NCBI GenBank assembly: GCA_029245865.1
Contig: JAQWOM010000009.1
Span: 150,398 to 214,397, forward strand
Reading direction: 5' to 3'
DNA from: Planctomycetota bacterium
GTDB lineage: Bacteria; Planctomycetota; B15-G4
Length of the DNA: 64,000 nt
Part shown: piece after piece, positions 39,328 to 48,039 of the stretch
Numbering within the stretch: position 1 is the first letter of the stretch
Layout: the number at the start of each line of letters is the position of its first letter
Program-made: the position numbers and the translations under genes
The notes under the pieces: model-generated
Told to the model about the DNA's origin: nothing
Databases searched by the model: none
The model's input: the letters and a program-made list of their open reading frames with translations, nothing else

Positions 39328-40197
39328 ATGGACATCCTACGATCCATCGAAGCATCCCGGGCAGCCTGCGCGGAGTTCACAGCCCGGGGCACCGTCGGAC
39401 TTGTCCCTACCATGGGAGCGCTTCACGACGGACACCTCTCTCTGGTCAAAGCGGCCAGAAGCCAGAACGACTTTGTCGTGGCGACAGTGTTCGTCAATCC
39501 GCTTCAGTTCGGGCAGGGCGAAGATCTTCAGAACTACCCTCGCGCTGAAGCAGAAGATGCACAGCGACTCAAAGAGGGAGGAGTCGACCTCACTCTCTTC
39601 CTCAATGCGGACGAGATGTACACCTCGACCAATGTCACACGCATCACACAGGGGGAACTGGGAACAGCGCTTGAAGGAGCAGCCCGGCCAGGTCACTTCG
39701 ACGGTGTGCTGACGGTGGTCTGCAAGTTGTTCCACATCACGACCCCCGCCCGCGCCTATTTCGGCCAGAAAGACTTCCAGCAAACTGTCGTTGTCCGCCG
39801 GATGGTGTCTGACCTGAACATGCCCGTCGAAATCGTTGTGTGCCCCACGTGCCGCGACCCGGATGGCCTGGCGCTTTCGAGTCGCAATGCCTACCTCTCA
39901 CCGGTAGAACGCACCGAAGGCTTGGCATTGATCGCCTCGCTCCTTGAGGTCCAGCGACAATTCACGGGGGGAAAGCGCACTTCGGCAGCCCTCGAAGCCG
40001 CCATGCGGGAAGTGCTCAGCCAAAAACTCACGAAATCGCCCGACTACGCAGCCATCATCCGGCCCACCAACTTCTCCCGCCCCTTGAACGTGGAGGTGGG
40101 CGACGTGGCCGTCGTCGCGGCTCCCGTGGGCTCGACTCGTTTGCTCGACAACCACGTACTGGGTGATAAGCTAGGACCCTTTTCGAACAGCCTCTGA
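39328..40197 (+). CDS. panC: Pantothenate synthetase
   Basis: A 289-residue enzyme that joins pantoate and beta-alanine using ATP. It has the HxGH motif (H33-H36 in MGALHDGHLSLV), FVNPLQFGQGEDLQNYPR, FGQKDFQQ and the KMSKS-equivalent LSSRNAYLS. It begins 17 bases after folK. It pairs with panD, which supplies beta-alanine, immediately downstream. Confidence 0.97.
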   Translation: MDILRSIEASRAACAEFTARGTVGLVPTMGALHDGHLSLVKAARSQNDFVVATVFVNPLQFGQGEDLQNYPRAEAEDAQRLKEGGVDLTLFLNADEMYTSTNVTRITQGELGTALEGAARPGHFDGVLTVVCKLFHITTPARAYFGQKDFQQTVVVRRMVSDLNMPVEIVVCPTCRDPDGLALSSRNAYLSPVERTEGLALIASLLEVQRQFTGGKRTSAALEAAMREVLSQKLTKSPDYAAIIRPTNFSRPLNVEVGDVAVVAAPVGSTRLLDNHVLGDKLGPFSNSL

Positions 40198-40209
40198 AAA
40201 GTAAAAACC

Positions 40210-40560
40210 ATGCAGCGCTTCATGATGAAATCCAAGATCCACGGCGCCACCGTGACGCACGCCAACTTGGCGTACCGCGGCAGCCTCGAAGTGGATCGAA
40301 ACCTCATGGAAATGGCCGACCTCGTTCCTAACGAAAAGGTCCAGGTTGTCAACTGCAACAACGGGCAGCGTTTCGAAACCTACGTGCTTGAGGGCGAAGC
40401 TGGCTCCGGTGTGATGGGCGCCAACGGCGGCGCCGCACGCATGGTTCAGGAAGGCGACATCCTGCTGGTGATCTCGTACTGCATCCTCGACGATGAAGAT
40501 GCACGTGCGTATGAGCCCACCGTGCTCTTGCTGGATCAGGACAACCAGCCCTCGACATGA
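40210..40560 (+). CDS. panD: Aspartate 1-decarboxylase
   Basis: A 116-residue pyruvoyl proenzyme that makes beta-alanine from aspartate. The self-cleavage site Gly24-Ser25 (YRGSLEVD) is intact, as are [11 protein letters not shown] near the start, [10 protein letters not shown], and [21 protein letters not shown]. It is twelve bases after panC and overlaps ispE by ATGA (40557-40560), so pantothenate and isoprenoid genes are co-translated. Confidence 0.97.
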   Translation: MQRFMMKSKIHGATVTHANLAYRGSLEVDRNLMEMADLVPNEKVQVVNCNNGQRFETYVLEGEAGSGVMGANGGAARMVQEGDILLVISYCILDDEDARAYEPTVLLLDQDNQPST

Positions 40561-41540
40561 CAAAGTCGCCCCAGCCCCCGGCATCGAGACTCGATTCGGG
40601 AAAGGGCACTGCGCACGTCCGCCTTTCTGCTCCCGCAAAGATCAATCTGTACCTCGAGGTTCTGGGACGTCGTGACGACGGTTATCACGAACTGATCACG
40701 GTCCTGCAGACCATCGACCTTGCGGATGTGGTGGAGATCCAAATCCGCGAACGCCGGCCCGCGATCCCAGCTGGAAATGCGGACATCTCCTTCGCGCTCA
40801 CCGGAGATTCCGGAGCACTGAGAACTGCTGCGACAGGCGATGGCCAAGAGCCAATCAACGCTGGTCGAGTGCCCGACGGGGCAGAAAATCTCGCCGTACG
40901 TGCCGCCATGGCATGGCTGCATGCCGCCGGCAAGCAGGACGAACTCGGCATCGACCTCCGTCTTCAGAAAAACATCCCTGCCGGAGCCGGACTCGGCGGG
41001 GGTTCCAGCGACGCCGCAACGGTGCTTCTGGGGCTCGACCAACTCCTCGGCCACTCCGAAGCGCCAGCACTGGCTCCTCTCGCTGCAGGATTGGGAAGCG
41101 ACGTCGCCTTCTTTCTTGTTGGCGGAACGGCCCTGTGCACGGGACGGGGTGAAAACGTGATCCCGCTTACTGAACCCGAGCCCTTCGACCTGGTGCTGGG
41201 CTTCCCGGACTTCACAATCCCGACTCCAGCCGTGTACGGCGCTCTCCAGGCGCCAAGCCTGGCCGGAACGACCGACTCGCCACACGACCTCGAACAGAAA
41301 TGGGCCCAGCAACTGGCCGGTGCAACTCTCTCTGATCTCGAGCAACTCTTCCGAAACGATCTCGAGCAGCCCGCCTGCAGCGTCCAATCAGAATTGGTTG
41401 ATTTACTCGCCCCACTCGATATTCACCTCTCGGGAAGTGGGTCGACCATATTTCTCTATGGGTCTGACACGCCCACAACTCACCCCGCATGTCGACGCGA
41501 GTCGATACGTTTTGTCCGACATCGTTCGAGAAAGCGCTAA
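40557..41540 (+). CDS. ispE: 4-diphosphocytidyl-2-C-methyl-D-erythritol kinase
   Basis: A 327-residue GHMP kinase of the MEP isoprenoid pathway. It has the N-terminal substrate motif [23 protein letters not shown] (catalytic-side residues around Lys28), the ATP-binding loop [14 protein letters not shown] (141-154) and the third GHMP motif LSGSGST near the end. The last 30 residues are unusually basic and less family-like than the rest. The ATG at 40557 is coupled to panD. spoVG follows after 96 bases, a neighbour seen in other bacteria too. Confidence 0.94.
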   Translation: MTKSPQPPASRLDSGKGTAHVRLSAPAKINLYLEVLGRRDDGYHELITVLQTIDLADVVEIQIRERRPAIPAGNADISFALTGDSGALRTAATGDGQEPINAGRVPDGAENLAVRAAMAWLHAAGKQDELGIDLRLQKNIPAGAGLGGGSSDAATVLLGLDQLLGHSEAPALAPLAAGLGSDVAFFLVGGTALCTGRGENVIPLTEPEPFDLVLGFPDFTIPTPAVYGALQAPSLAGTTDSPHDLEQKWAQQLAGATLSDLEQLFRNDLEQPACSVQSELVDLLAPLDIHLSGSGSTIFLYGSDTPTTHPACRRESIRFVRHRSRKR

Positions 41541-41636
41541 CAATCTGTGAATTGAGAATGGATCATCCATCGAGGCAAGAGTTGAAAGTCCGAGTACAGA
41601 TTCAGGTTCGGATCAGCGAAAGACGGCAGGCCATCC

Positions 41637-42155
41637 ATGGAGATCACCGAGATTCGCGTGAAGTTGGCCGACAACACCCAGGAAAGGTTGTTGGCCTTCT
41701 GCACCGTCACGCTCGACAATCAATTCGTTGTCCGGGATGTGAAAGTAATCGAAGGCCCTAAGGGGCCGTTTGTCGCCATGCCAAGTCGCAAGGTGACAGG
41801 CCGCTGCCCACGCTGCCGCGAGAAGAACCATCTTCGGGCCAACTACTGCAATAGCTGTGGTGAGAAGGTGAATCATCTCCGGGCAGTTGACGACGGACGC
41901 GGGCGCCCCCGGCTCTACGTCGACATCGCACATCCCATCAACCAGCAGTGTCGTGCCGCCATGGAGGCGTCGGTCATCGAGGCCTTCAAAAATGAGCAAG
42001 AATGTGCTCAGGAGCCCGGATATGTCGCTCCAGACCTCGATGATGTGATCGAATTCATCGGATCTCACCGCGGAACGAACGACAACCGCCGCACAGCCGC
42101 TGGCAGAAACCGACCGTCTACGGAACGTGAGAGCGGCGCCGTCTCAGCCGAGTAG
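41637..42155 (+). CDS. spoVG: SpoVG-family protein with inserted zinc ribbon
   Basis: A 172-residue SpoVG-like nucleic-acid-binding regulator. The standard core is split. ITEIRVKL, TVTLDNQFVVRDVKVIEG and GPFVAMPSRK (1-52) are followed by a two-CxxC zinc ribbon (C57, C60, C71, C74) and a short linker. The core then resumes with LYVDIAHPIN and the C-terminal helix. A Gly/Arg/Asn-rich tail of about 30 residues ends it. Ordinary SpoVG is 85-100 residues. SpoVG proteins bind DNA and RNA and act as post-transcriptional regulators in Gram-positives. The ribbon would add a second binding surface. The ATG at 41637 fits the family start. Confidence 0.92.
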   Translation: MEITEIRVKLADNTQERLLAFCTVTLDNQFVVRDVKVIEGPKGPFVAMPSRKVTGRCPRCREKNHLRANYCNSCGEKVNHLRAVDDGRGRPRLYVDIAHPINQQCRAAMEASVIEAFKNEQECAQEPGYVAPDLDDVIEFIGSHRGTNDNRRTAAGRNRPSTERESGAVSAE

Positions 42156-42165
42156 ACTGGGGGCC

Positions 42166-43050
42166 ATGGTCGTTCACATCGCCGGCGCAGGCGCCGCCGG
42201 AATCTCCGTAGCCCAAGCCCTCCTCCTGACCGGTCGCTCCCTGGGGTCCGTCGCCTGCCGCGACATGGCGCGGGCGCGCAAGCGCTGCGACGTACTCGGT
42301 GGTGGTATTCCCTCCACACTGGACACCATGCAGGGTGACCCGAACGGTGCACCTTGTTTGCTCATCGTCTCCGTTCCCGATCGCCACATTGCCGACATCG
42401 CTGCAGCCTTGTCGGAGCGCCCTTGGCCTCGGGAATCGGTCGCGCTCCATCTTTCAGGATCGGTGGACGTCGAGGCACTGGCGCCTTTGCGCACCGCAGG
42501 CTTCGCTGTGGGCAGTCTGCATCCACTCAAGAGCTTCGTCGGCACCCCCACAGCATCCGCGTCACCATTGGCCGACATCGTCTGTGCACTTGAAGGCGAC
42601 CCGGCAGCTCTCGATGCCGCCCAGGAACTGGCGATCCAGGCCGGAGGTCGACCGTTCCGCCTCGCAACGGGTGGACGCGCAGCCTGGCATGCCGGTGCCA
42701 CTCATGCCTGCAACCACCTCGTAGCACTTGTGGACCAAGCACTCGACTTACTCCAACAAGCAGGGCTCGACAGAGACACGGGGCGATCGGCCTTGCTGCC
42801 GCTGCTTAGAAGCACCGTAGAAAACCTTCGTGTGCACCAGCCCGGCCAAGCGTTGACTGGCCCCGTCGTCCGAGGTGATGCAGATGTTGTGGCGCGACAC
42901 CTTGTAGCGCTGCAAGAGACCTCGCCAGAACTAGCTTCCGCGTACAAGGCACTCGCACGACGCGCACTGAATCTCGCCCGAGAAGAACGTAATCTCGATC
43001 AGTTGCTGGCTAAACAAATCGAGATCACGCTGAATGGAGAAGACGAATGA
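42166..43050 (+). CDS. Rossmann-like/DUF2520 NAD(P)-binding protein
   Basis: A 294-residue protein. The N-terminal nucleotide-binding fold starts HIAGAGAAGISVAQAL (GxGxxG), followed by SVPDRHI and LHLSGS. The C-terminal DUF2520 helical domain is marked by GSLHPLKSF and AWHAGATHACNHLVAL. This pair of domains resembles ketopantoate/6-phosphogluconate-type dehydrogenases, but the substrate of the family is not known. The ATG at 42166 has a GGGGG stretch just upstream. The stop overlaps the aroDE start (ATGA). The frame upstream of the ATG overlaps spoVG and is not used. Confidence 0.85.
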   Translation: MVVHIAGAGAAGISVAQALLLTGRSLGSVACRDMARARKRCDVLGGGIPSTLDTMQGDPNGAPCLLIVSVPDRHIADIAAALSERPWPRESVALHLSGSVDVEALAPLRTAGFAVGSLHPLKSFVGTPTASASPLADIVCALEGDPAALDAAQELAIQAGGRPFRLATGGRAAWHAGATHACNHLVALVDQALDLLQQAGLDRDTGRSALLPLLRSTVENLRVHQPGQALTGPVVRGDADVVARHLVALQETSPELASAYKALARRALNLAREERNLDQLLAKQIEITLNGEDE

Positions 43051-44636
43051 GTACGCGTCTCGTAGCCACGGTGCTTGTAACCGACATAGCCTCAGTTGCC
43101 GACACACTCAAGCACCCGATGGATGGCGTGGACTACATCGAACTTCGGCTGGATGCCCTCGCAGAACCATCGCCCAAAACAGTCCAGGCGATCCTGGACC
43201 TGCCTCGAACGGCTCCGGTGATTGCCACTTGCCGCGCAACCGGCCAAGGAGGCCTGTTCACCGATGAAGAGCCGAAACGGCTCGCTCTTCTCTCAGCTGC
43301 AGCAAAAGCTGGTGCCGACCTCGTAGACATCGAAGACTCTTCTCTTGCTGACCTGCCAGGCGATCTCCCAGGCGGGCGCATTGCCAGTTGCCATCTCTCG
43401 CGATTCGTCCCCCGACTTGACGCTCTCGCAAGACGGCTCGTCGGGCGCGGCACGACCTTTTCCAAGCTTTGTGTTCCCGCGGACACACCAAAGCAACTCA
43501 GCACACTGATGGAGATCCAAGACACCTTCGGAGAGCAGCTTGCGGTCGTCCCCACGGGCAGACTCGCTGAAGCAGGCCGCGTCATGGCTGCAGCTCGGGG
43601 CAGTCCCTTGAGTTACGGAGCTGCACATGCCGACGCACCGGGGCACCAAGATCAGCCCACAGCAGATCGCCTGTACCACGTGCACAACGTCACGAGTCTC
43701 CCCCCGGACACACGCTTTTATGGAGTCGTGGGCCGCCCGGTCGCACACAGCATGTCTCCGACATATCACAACACGGTTTTTCGTGGAGTCGCCCAGAGTG
43801 CGCGACTGGTGCCCATGGACATCGACTCTCTCGAAAGCGTGATGAAGTTCGCCGACACTCTCCGGCTAGAGGGTTTTGCAGTCACGCACCCCTTCAAGCA
43901 GGAAGCAATCGAAGTCGCTCATTCCGTCTTACCTGGAGCGCGCGGCACCTCAGCGGGCAACACCTTGGTACACACCCCCGCTGGATGGCAGACACGCAAC
44001 ACGGACTGGAAGGCAGCATGTGATCTCTTCCCTCGCCTGCTCGATGCATGGTTGAAAGGCCGCCGAGCAAATGCCTCGCCTTCGAACTGGATCAATGATG
44101 TCATCGCCGGTTGCTGGCGACCCGGAGGTGGCTCACGGACGAAACGCACAGAGGAAGACCCCGTGCCCAAAGTGTTGCTTCTAGGTGCCGGGGGAGCAGC
44201 CCGTGCACTCGCGGTGGCTCTCTTCGAAGAAAGTGTCGAACTGGCGGTGTGGTCGCGCAGGCTCAGCCATGCTCGCGAGCTCGCAGCCCGTCTGTCTGAC
44301 TCGATCCCTGCGGTGGCGATCCCAGAGCCGTCCCACATCCCTGCCGATGTGGTTGTCAACGCAACACCTGTCGGCATGCCCGGAATCGACCCAGGCGAAC
44401 TCAATCCCTTCGGGGCGTCCAACTTCCGCGAAGGAGCCGTGGCGCTGGACCTCACCTACGGCCAGACGCAATCTCCTTTCAGGGAGGCGGCCCGCGCGGC
44501 AGGCGTCCCGCTCCTCACAGGCGAGTTCTTTTTCGGACTCCAAGCCCGCCGGCAGGCAGAGGTCTTCACCGGAGCAACAGTCCCCACCGAACTACGCAAG
44601 CAGGCGGCCATCCAGTGCGGCGCTGTGGTCGAATGA
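43047..44636 (+). CDS. aroDE: Bifunctional 3-dehydroquinate dehydratase / shikimate dehydrogenase
   Basis: A 529-residue fusion carrying out two consecutive steps of the shikimate pathway. Residues 1-215 are a type I dehydroquinase with catalytic His116 (ASCHLSRF) and Schiff-base Lys140 (TFSKLCVPA). Residues 223-529 are AroE, with GVVGRPVAHSMSPTYHN, catalytic Lys284 in AVTHPFKQ (the usual NVTxPxK, with Asn replaced by Ala), Asp320 in RNTDW, a GAGGAARAL nucleotide loop and NATPVGM. A 25-residue insertion (about 335-360) separates the catalytic and NADP domains. AroD-AroE fusions are known in plants, Chlamydiae and Planctomycetes. It starts in an ATGA overlap with the previous gene. Confidence 0.95.
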   Translation: MSTRLVATVLVTDIASVADTLKHPMDGVDYIELRLDALAEPSPKTVQAILDLPRTAPVIATCRATGQGGLFTDEEPKRLALLSAAAKAGADLVDIEDSSLADLPGDLPGGRIASCHLSRFVPRLDALARRLVGRGTTFSKLCVPADTPKQLSTLMEIQDTFGEQLAVVPTGRLAEAGRVMAAARGSPLSYGAAHADAPGHQDQPTADRLYHVHNVTSLPPDTRFYGVVGRPVAHSMSPTYHNTVFRGVAQSARLVPMDIDSLESVMKFADTLRLEGFAVTHPFKQEAIEVAHSVLPGARGTSAGNTLVHTPAGWQTRNTDWKAACDLFPRLLDAWLKGRRANASPSNWINDVIAGCWRPGGGSRTKRTEEDPVPKVLLLGAGGAARALAVALFEESVELAVWSRRLSHARELAARLSDSIPAVAIPEPSHIPADVVVNATPVGMPGIDPGELNPFGASNFREGAVALDLTYGQTQSPFREAARAAGVPLLTGEFFFGLQARRQAEVFTGATVPTELRKQAAIQCGAVVE

Positions 44637-44742
44637 GTTGCTCGCCCGGCAACCGACCGCTCGCTGCTCAGAAAATCCGCAAGACACCAACCCCAGAAAC
44701 ACATCGGATACGCAAAATAGCCCACTCGGTGAAGGAGGCGTG

Positions 44743-45423
44743 ATGACACAAGCGATGCCCCATTCTGGAAACACCAAGGGTGCTCTGAGGGTGATTGTCC
44801 GCCCGCTCCCCAAGATCGTGTTCTTCTACCTGACGTGGATCCTCTCGGCCGTCTTCGGCCTGTGGCCCGCGACCCCAGACTCAACCATCGGCTTAATCTG
44901 GATGGGCGCCTTCTTCTTCAACACGCTTGTCATCTCTTTTGACTTCAACGAAGAGCGATCGTTGATCATGGTTCTTGGAGGTGCGGCCACTCTGCTCGGC
45001 CTTCTCTACTTCGGGGTACTCGGGTCGGTGAGTCATTGGTTTATCGAACTCTCACCAACAATGGATCGCACCTTCTACTGGATGATGTTCGGAGGGTTCA
45101 GCGCCGTATTCTTCTTTGTCTGGCTCAACACACGCTTCAACTACTGGGAATTCCGCCCGAACGAAGTCGTTCACCGCTACGGCATCTTCCCCAAGATGAA
45201 GCGCTACAGCACCGAAGACATGCGCTGGGACAAAACCATTCCCGACATGCTGGAGCGACTCTTGATGGGCACTGGAACGATCATCCTCACCACACCGCAC
45301 GAACGGCATCCGATCATTCTGAATCACGTGCCACGCATCGGCTCCATTGATGACCAGATCGCCGACATTCTTGGCGTCAAGGCCGTGGTTCACCGTGACG
45401 CCAACCACTCCTCGAAGCCCTGA
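44743..45423 (+). CDS. Membrane protein with bacterial PH-like domain
   Basis: A 226-residue protein. Four hydrophobic helices occupy about 20-135 (IVFFYLTWILSAVFGLW; MGAFFFNTLVISF; ATLLGLLYFGVLG; YWMMFGGFSAVFFFVWL). A cytosolic PH-like domain (about 140-215) follows, with YWEFRPNEVVHRYG, IILTTPHERHPIILNHV and QIADILGVK, as in bPH2/DUF304 proteins. The ATG at 44743 follows an AAGGAGG ribosome-binding site; a GTG one codon earlier is less likely. The function is unknown. PH-like membrane proteins of this type often have envelope roles. It is followed nine bases later by the next gene. Confidence 0.82.
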   Translation: MTQAMPHSGNTKGALRVIVRPLPKIVFFYLTWILSAVFGLWPATPDSTIGLIWMGAFFFNTLVISFDFNEERSLIMVLGGAATLLGLLYFGVLGSVSHWFIELSPTMDRTFYWMMFGGFSAVFFFVWLNTRFNYWEFRPNEVVHRYGIFPKMKRYSTEDMRWDKTIPDMLERLLMGTGTIILTTPHERHPIILNHVPRIGSIDDQIADILGVKAVVHRDANHSSKP

Positions 45424-45432
45424 GTACGCATC

Positions 45433-48039
45433 GTGACAGAAGCCACTGCTCCTGACGCGCCCACACCGCCCTCTCCCGGCGCACTCCCGGATGGCTTGGT
45501 GGAAAACCAACCAAAGGACAGCCCCAGGGTTGCACTTGTGGTCCTCGGCGCCTGCACAGCACTTGCAGTCACGATGCTGTCCGACTCGGTTCTTCTCCCA
45601 GAATTAGACCAACCCTCTGAACGCATGCTCGGCCTCACGACGGTCGCGACCCTGCTATCCGTCGGATGGTGGATGAGCAGTTGGCGCGCTCATGTGGTGA
45701 AGAGAAGCCTTGTGTTACTCGTAGGTGGGAGTCTGTTGCTCGGAGGCGGGCTCAGTCTCCTTCTCACCGAGCTCATGCACAAAAACCTGGTGATGTCTTT
45801 CGCAAGCGCAGAGAGCCCAGTTCCATTCGGACTTATCATCCCACTTCACGTCGCGATCGGAACTGCCAGCTACATCGTGCCGCTCGGCGCCTTGCTGGGC
45901 ATTGCATTCGGTGCCGTACGACGCCATGACGCGGCTCTTCTCATGCTGGGAGCAGGTGGGGCTTTTGCACTTGCCCCTGTTCTTGGAGAGGAATGGTTCG
46001 GCAGAAGTGACACACTCATGCTGCTGCTGGTGTTCTCTGCCGCGACAGCAGTTTCATTGTTACGACGCACGCCATGGAGTAGCGCACCCGCAAAGCTCGC
46101 TTCGGGCTCTGCGTTCTCTTTGCTCATACTTGGGGCCATCGCGACGATGGCCGACCAACTCTCTCGACCCCATGTCGATCTGGGAACCAACGACACAGCC
46201 TGGTTTGCAGCCACCATTTGCCTCGCCGCCTCAGCCGGCGCCAGCCTGCCGGGTCGCTCTCGTGCCAGTTCCTTTGACCTCTTCATCCCTCTCGCTGCGG
46301 TCAGCCTCTTCCTCGCGCGCCCCGGTGGACGCATCTTTCCGACCATCGAGCCAAGCACGTCACTGGCTCGCCTTGCGTGCGTTGCCGTACCACTTGGAGT
46401 GGTCATGGGAATGGCCCTCGCGCGACGCGGGACCCGTCGCCCCGTCAGTTGGACACCTGTACTTCTGTTGCTCGGCGGCACCATCACGGGCCTCTGGCTG
46501 CTCCCCTCGAGAGGTGCACTGTCCAGCTTCGTGATTCTCAGCGCAGCCACCCTATTGGCCGCGTTGCTGAACCGGCCCTGGCCACACCCAGCACGCATCC
46601 TGATGAGCCTTGCGCTGGCGACCGTCATCTTTTCCATGCCCCTACCTGGGCCACTCAGCGGCCCCCCAATCATCAAGGCAAACCCGTCGCCATCTGGGCA
46701 CACCGGCTGGATGGCCGATCCGACGAATGGCCGCAGCCGAGTGGTCATTGACGGCGTCAGTGCTCTTTCTCGCCACGAACTTCAGGAACATCGGCTGGTC
46801 CACATTCCGAGTCTCCTCCAAGGTGCCCCCCATCGCATCCTGCTGATAGCCGCTGACGCAGGTGAAGCAGAAGCCGTCGCACTCGAGCACAAACCTGCCG
46901 AGTTGGACTGGTTGCGTCCGGCAGGGACTCCAGAATTTTTTGGGCTGAACCCGATGTTGCCAGGGCAACGACGCTTTAACGGCGGCGAGCGACTGTTCTT
47001 TGAATCCAGCTATCTTGAGATTCAGGCTGGCCTGCGCAGCCGTTATCAATTGATCGTGCTCTTGCCGGATTTGCAGGTGAGGCGTCGAGCAGGCCTGCAC
47101 GCGACACGTGAGTTTTACGCAGCAGCAGAACGACTGCTCGCTTCAGATGGACTCTTTTGTCAGTGGTGGGATCCGGCCTTCATCCACCCGGAAGACCTTC
47201 TCTCGGCCCTGGCATCTGCCAACTCGGTCTTTACTTCTGCCACGCTGATCACCGATCACCCCCGCTCTCGGCGCCCTCTGATCGGTCTCGTAGGCACTCG
47301 CCGGCAACTGAAGATTCGCCCACGCGACATCCTCGCTCAGATGCAGGCACTCCCGGAACTCAAGGCCGAGTTCGACAGCGTAGGACTCGATCCCCTTCTG
47401 GTGTCCTGTCTCATCGGACCCTCCCCGGACACCGTCGCGCTCTTGGCACCCGATCACATGGCGCTGACAGATGCACGCCCGGGACTAGGCGCACGTGGAG
47501 GGCGGCGACACCTCCCCATCCCCGAGAACACGCTCGCCGTACGCGATCTCGTCGCCGTCAACCGCTCTGACCCCATGCAGTGGACGCAGGTCCGCAAAGA
47601 TCACTCCGGTGTAGCCATCGCCCAAACGCGAGCCATTCACGAAGCATGGACAGCTCTCTTCAAGGCCGCCCGCGCCACGCTCCTCCGCTTCGGTGAAGAA
47701 ACGATTCCCTTCGAAGCAGAAAAGCCCGGGACCTTTCTGGACCGCAAATTTCTTCTGCAGGCCTACGACGCAGCACCGGATTGGCCATATCTCGAAAGAT
47801 TGGTGCTAGAACGCTTCGACCACCTCGAGCAAAGCGGCGCTCACGAACATGCCGAGAACTGGCTGCGAGAAGCCCTGGAACTAGACTTTCGTTCGGTACG
47901 ACTCCGCATGGAGCTTGCGCAGGTCATGGAACGGCAAGAAAACCTCGCGGAAGCAGAAGTTCTGTACAAGTCGATTCTTGCGCTCACGCCGGAGCATCCC
48001 GACGCACTCATCGCTCTGGAGCGACTCGGCAGCAGCTAA
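45433..48039 (+). CDS. Polytopic membrane protein with spermidine-synthase-like and TPR domains
   Basis: An 868-residue protein. Roughly a dozen hydrophobic helices fill about 30-400. A domain resembling spermidine synthase/SAM-methyltransferase folds follows (about 420-700), with APHRILLIAADAGEAEAVAL where the SAM-binding glycine loop would be, RYQLIVLLPD and LLASDGLFCQWW. The glycine loop is degraded, so catalysis is doubtful. The last 120 residues are TPR-like (ENLAEAEVLYKSILALTPEH). The start is GTG at 45433. Membrane-spermidine-synthase-like fusions are widespread but uncharacterised. Its stop overlaps the stop of the convergent lipoprotein gene. Confidence 0.82.
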   Translation: MTEATAPDAPTPPSPGALPDGLVENQPKDSPRVALVVLGACTALAVTMLSDSVLLPELDQPSERMLGLTTVATLLSVGWWMSSWRAHVVKRSLVLLVGGSLLLGGGLSLLLTELMHKNLVMSFASAESPVPFGLIIPLHVAIGTASYIVPLGALLGIAFGAVRRHDAALLMLGAGGAFALAPVLGEEWFGRSDTLMLLLVFSAATAVSLLRRTPWSSAPAKLASGSAFSLLILGAIATMADQLSRPHVDLGTNDTAWFAATICLAASAGASLPGRSRASSFDLFIPLAAVSLFLARPGGRIFPTIEPSTSLARLACVAVPLGVVMGMALARRGTRRPVSWTPVLLLLGGTITGLWLLPSRGALSSFVILSAATLLAALLNRPWPHPARILMSLALATVIFSMPLPGPLSGPPIIKANPSPSGHTGWMADPTNGRSRVVIDGVSALSRHELQEHRLVHIPSLLQGAPHRILLIAADAGEAEAVALEHKPAELDWLRPAGTPEFFGLNPMLPGQRRFNGGERLFFESSYLEIQAGLRSRYQLIVLLPDLQVRRRAGLHATREFYAAAERLLASDGLFCQWWDPAFIHPEDLLSALASANSVFTSATLITDHPRSRRPLIGLVGTRRQLKIRPRDILAQMQALPELKAEFDSVGLDPLLVSCLIGPSPDTVALLAPDHMALTDARPGLGARGGRRHLPIPENTLAVRDLVAVNRSDPMQWTQVRKDHSGVAIAQTRAIHEAWTALFKAARATLLRFGEETIPFEAEKPGTFLDRKFLLQAYDAAPDWPYLERLVLERFDHLEQSGAHEHAENWLREALELDFRSVRLRMELAQVMERQENLAEAEVLYKSILALTPEHPDALIALERLGSS

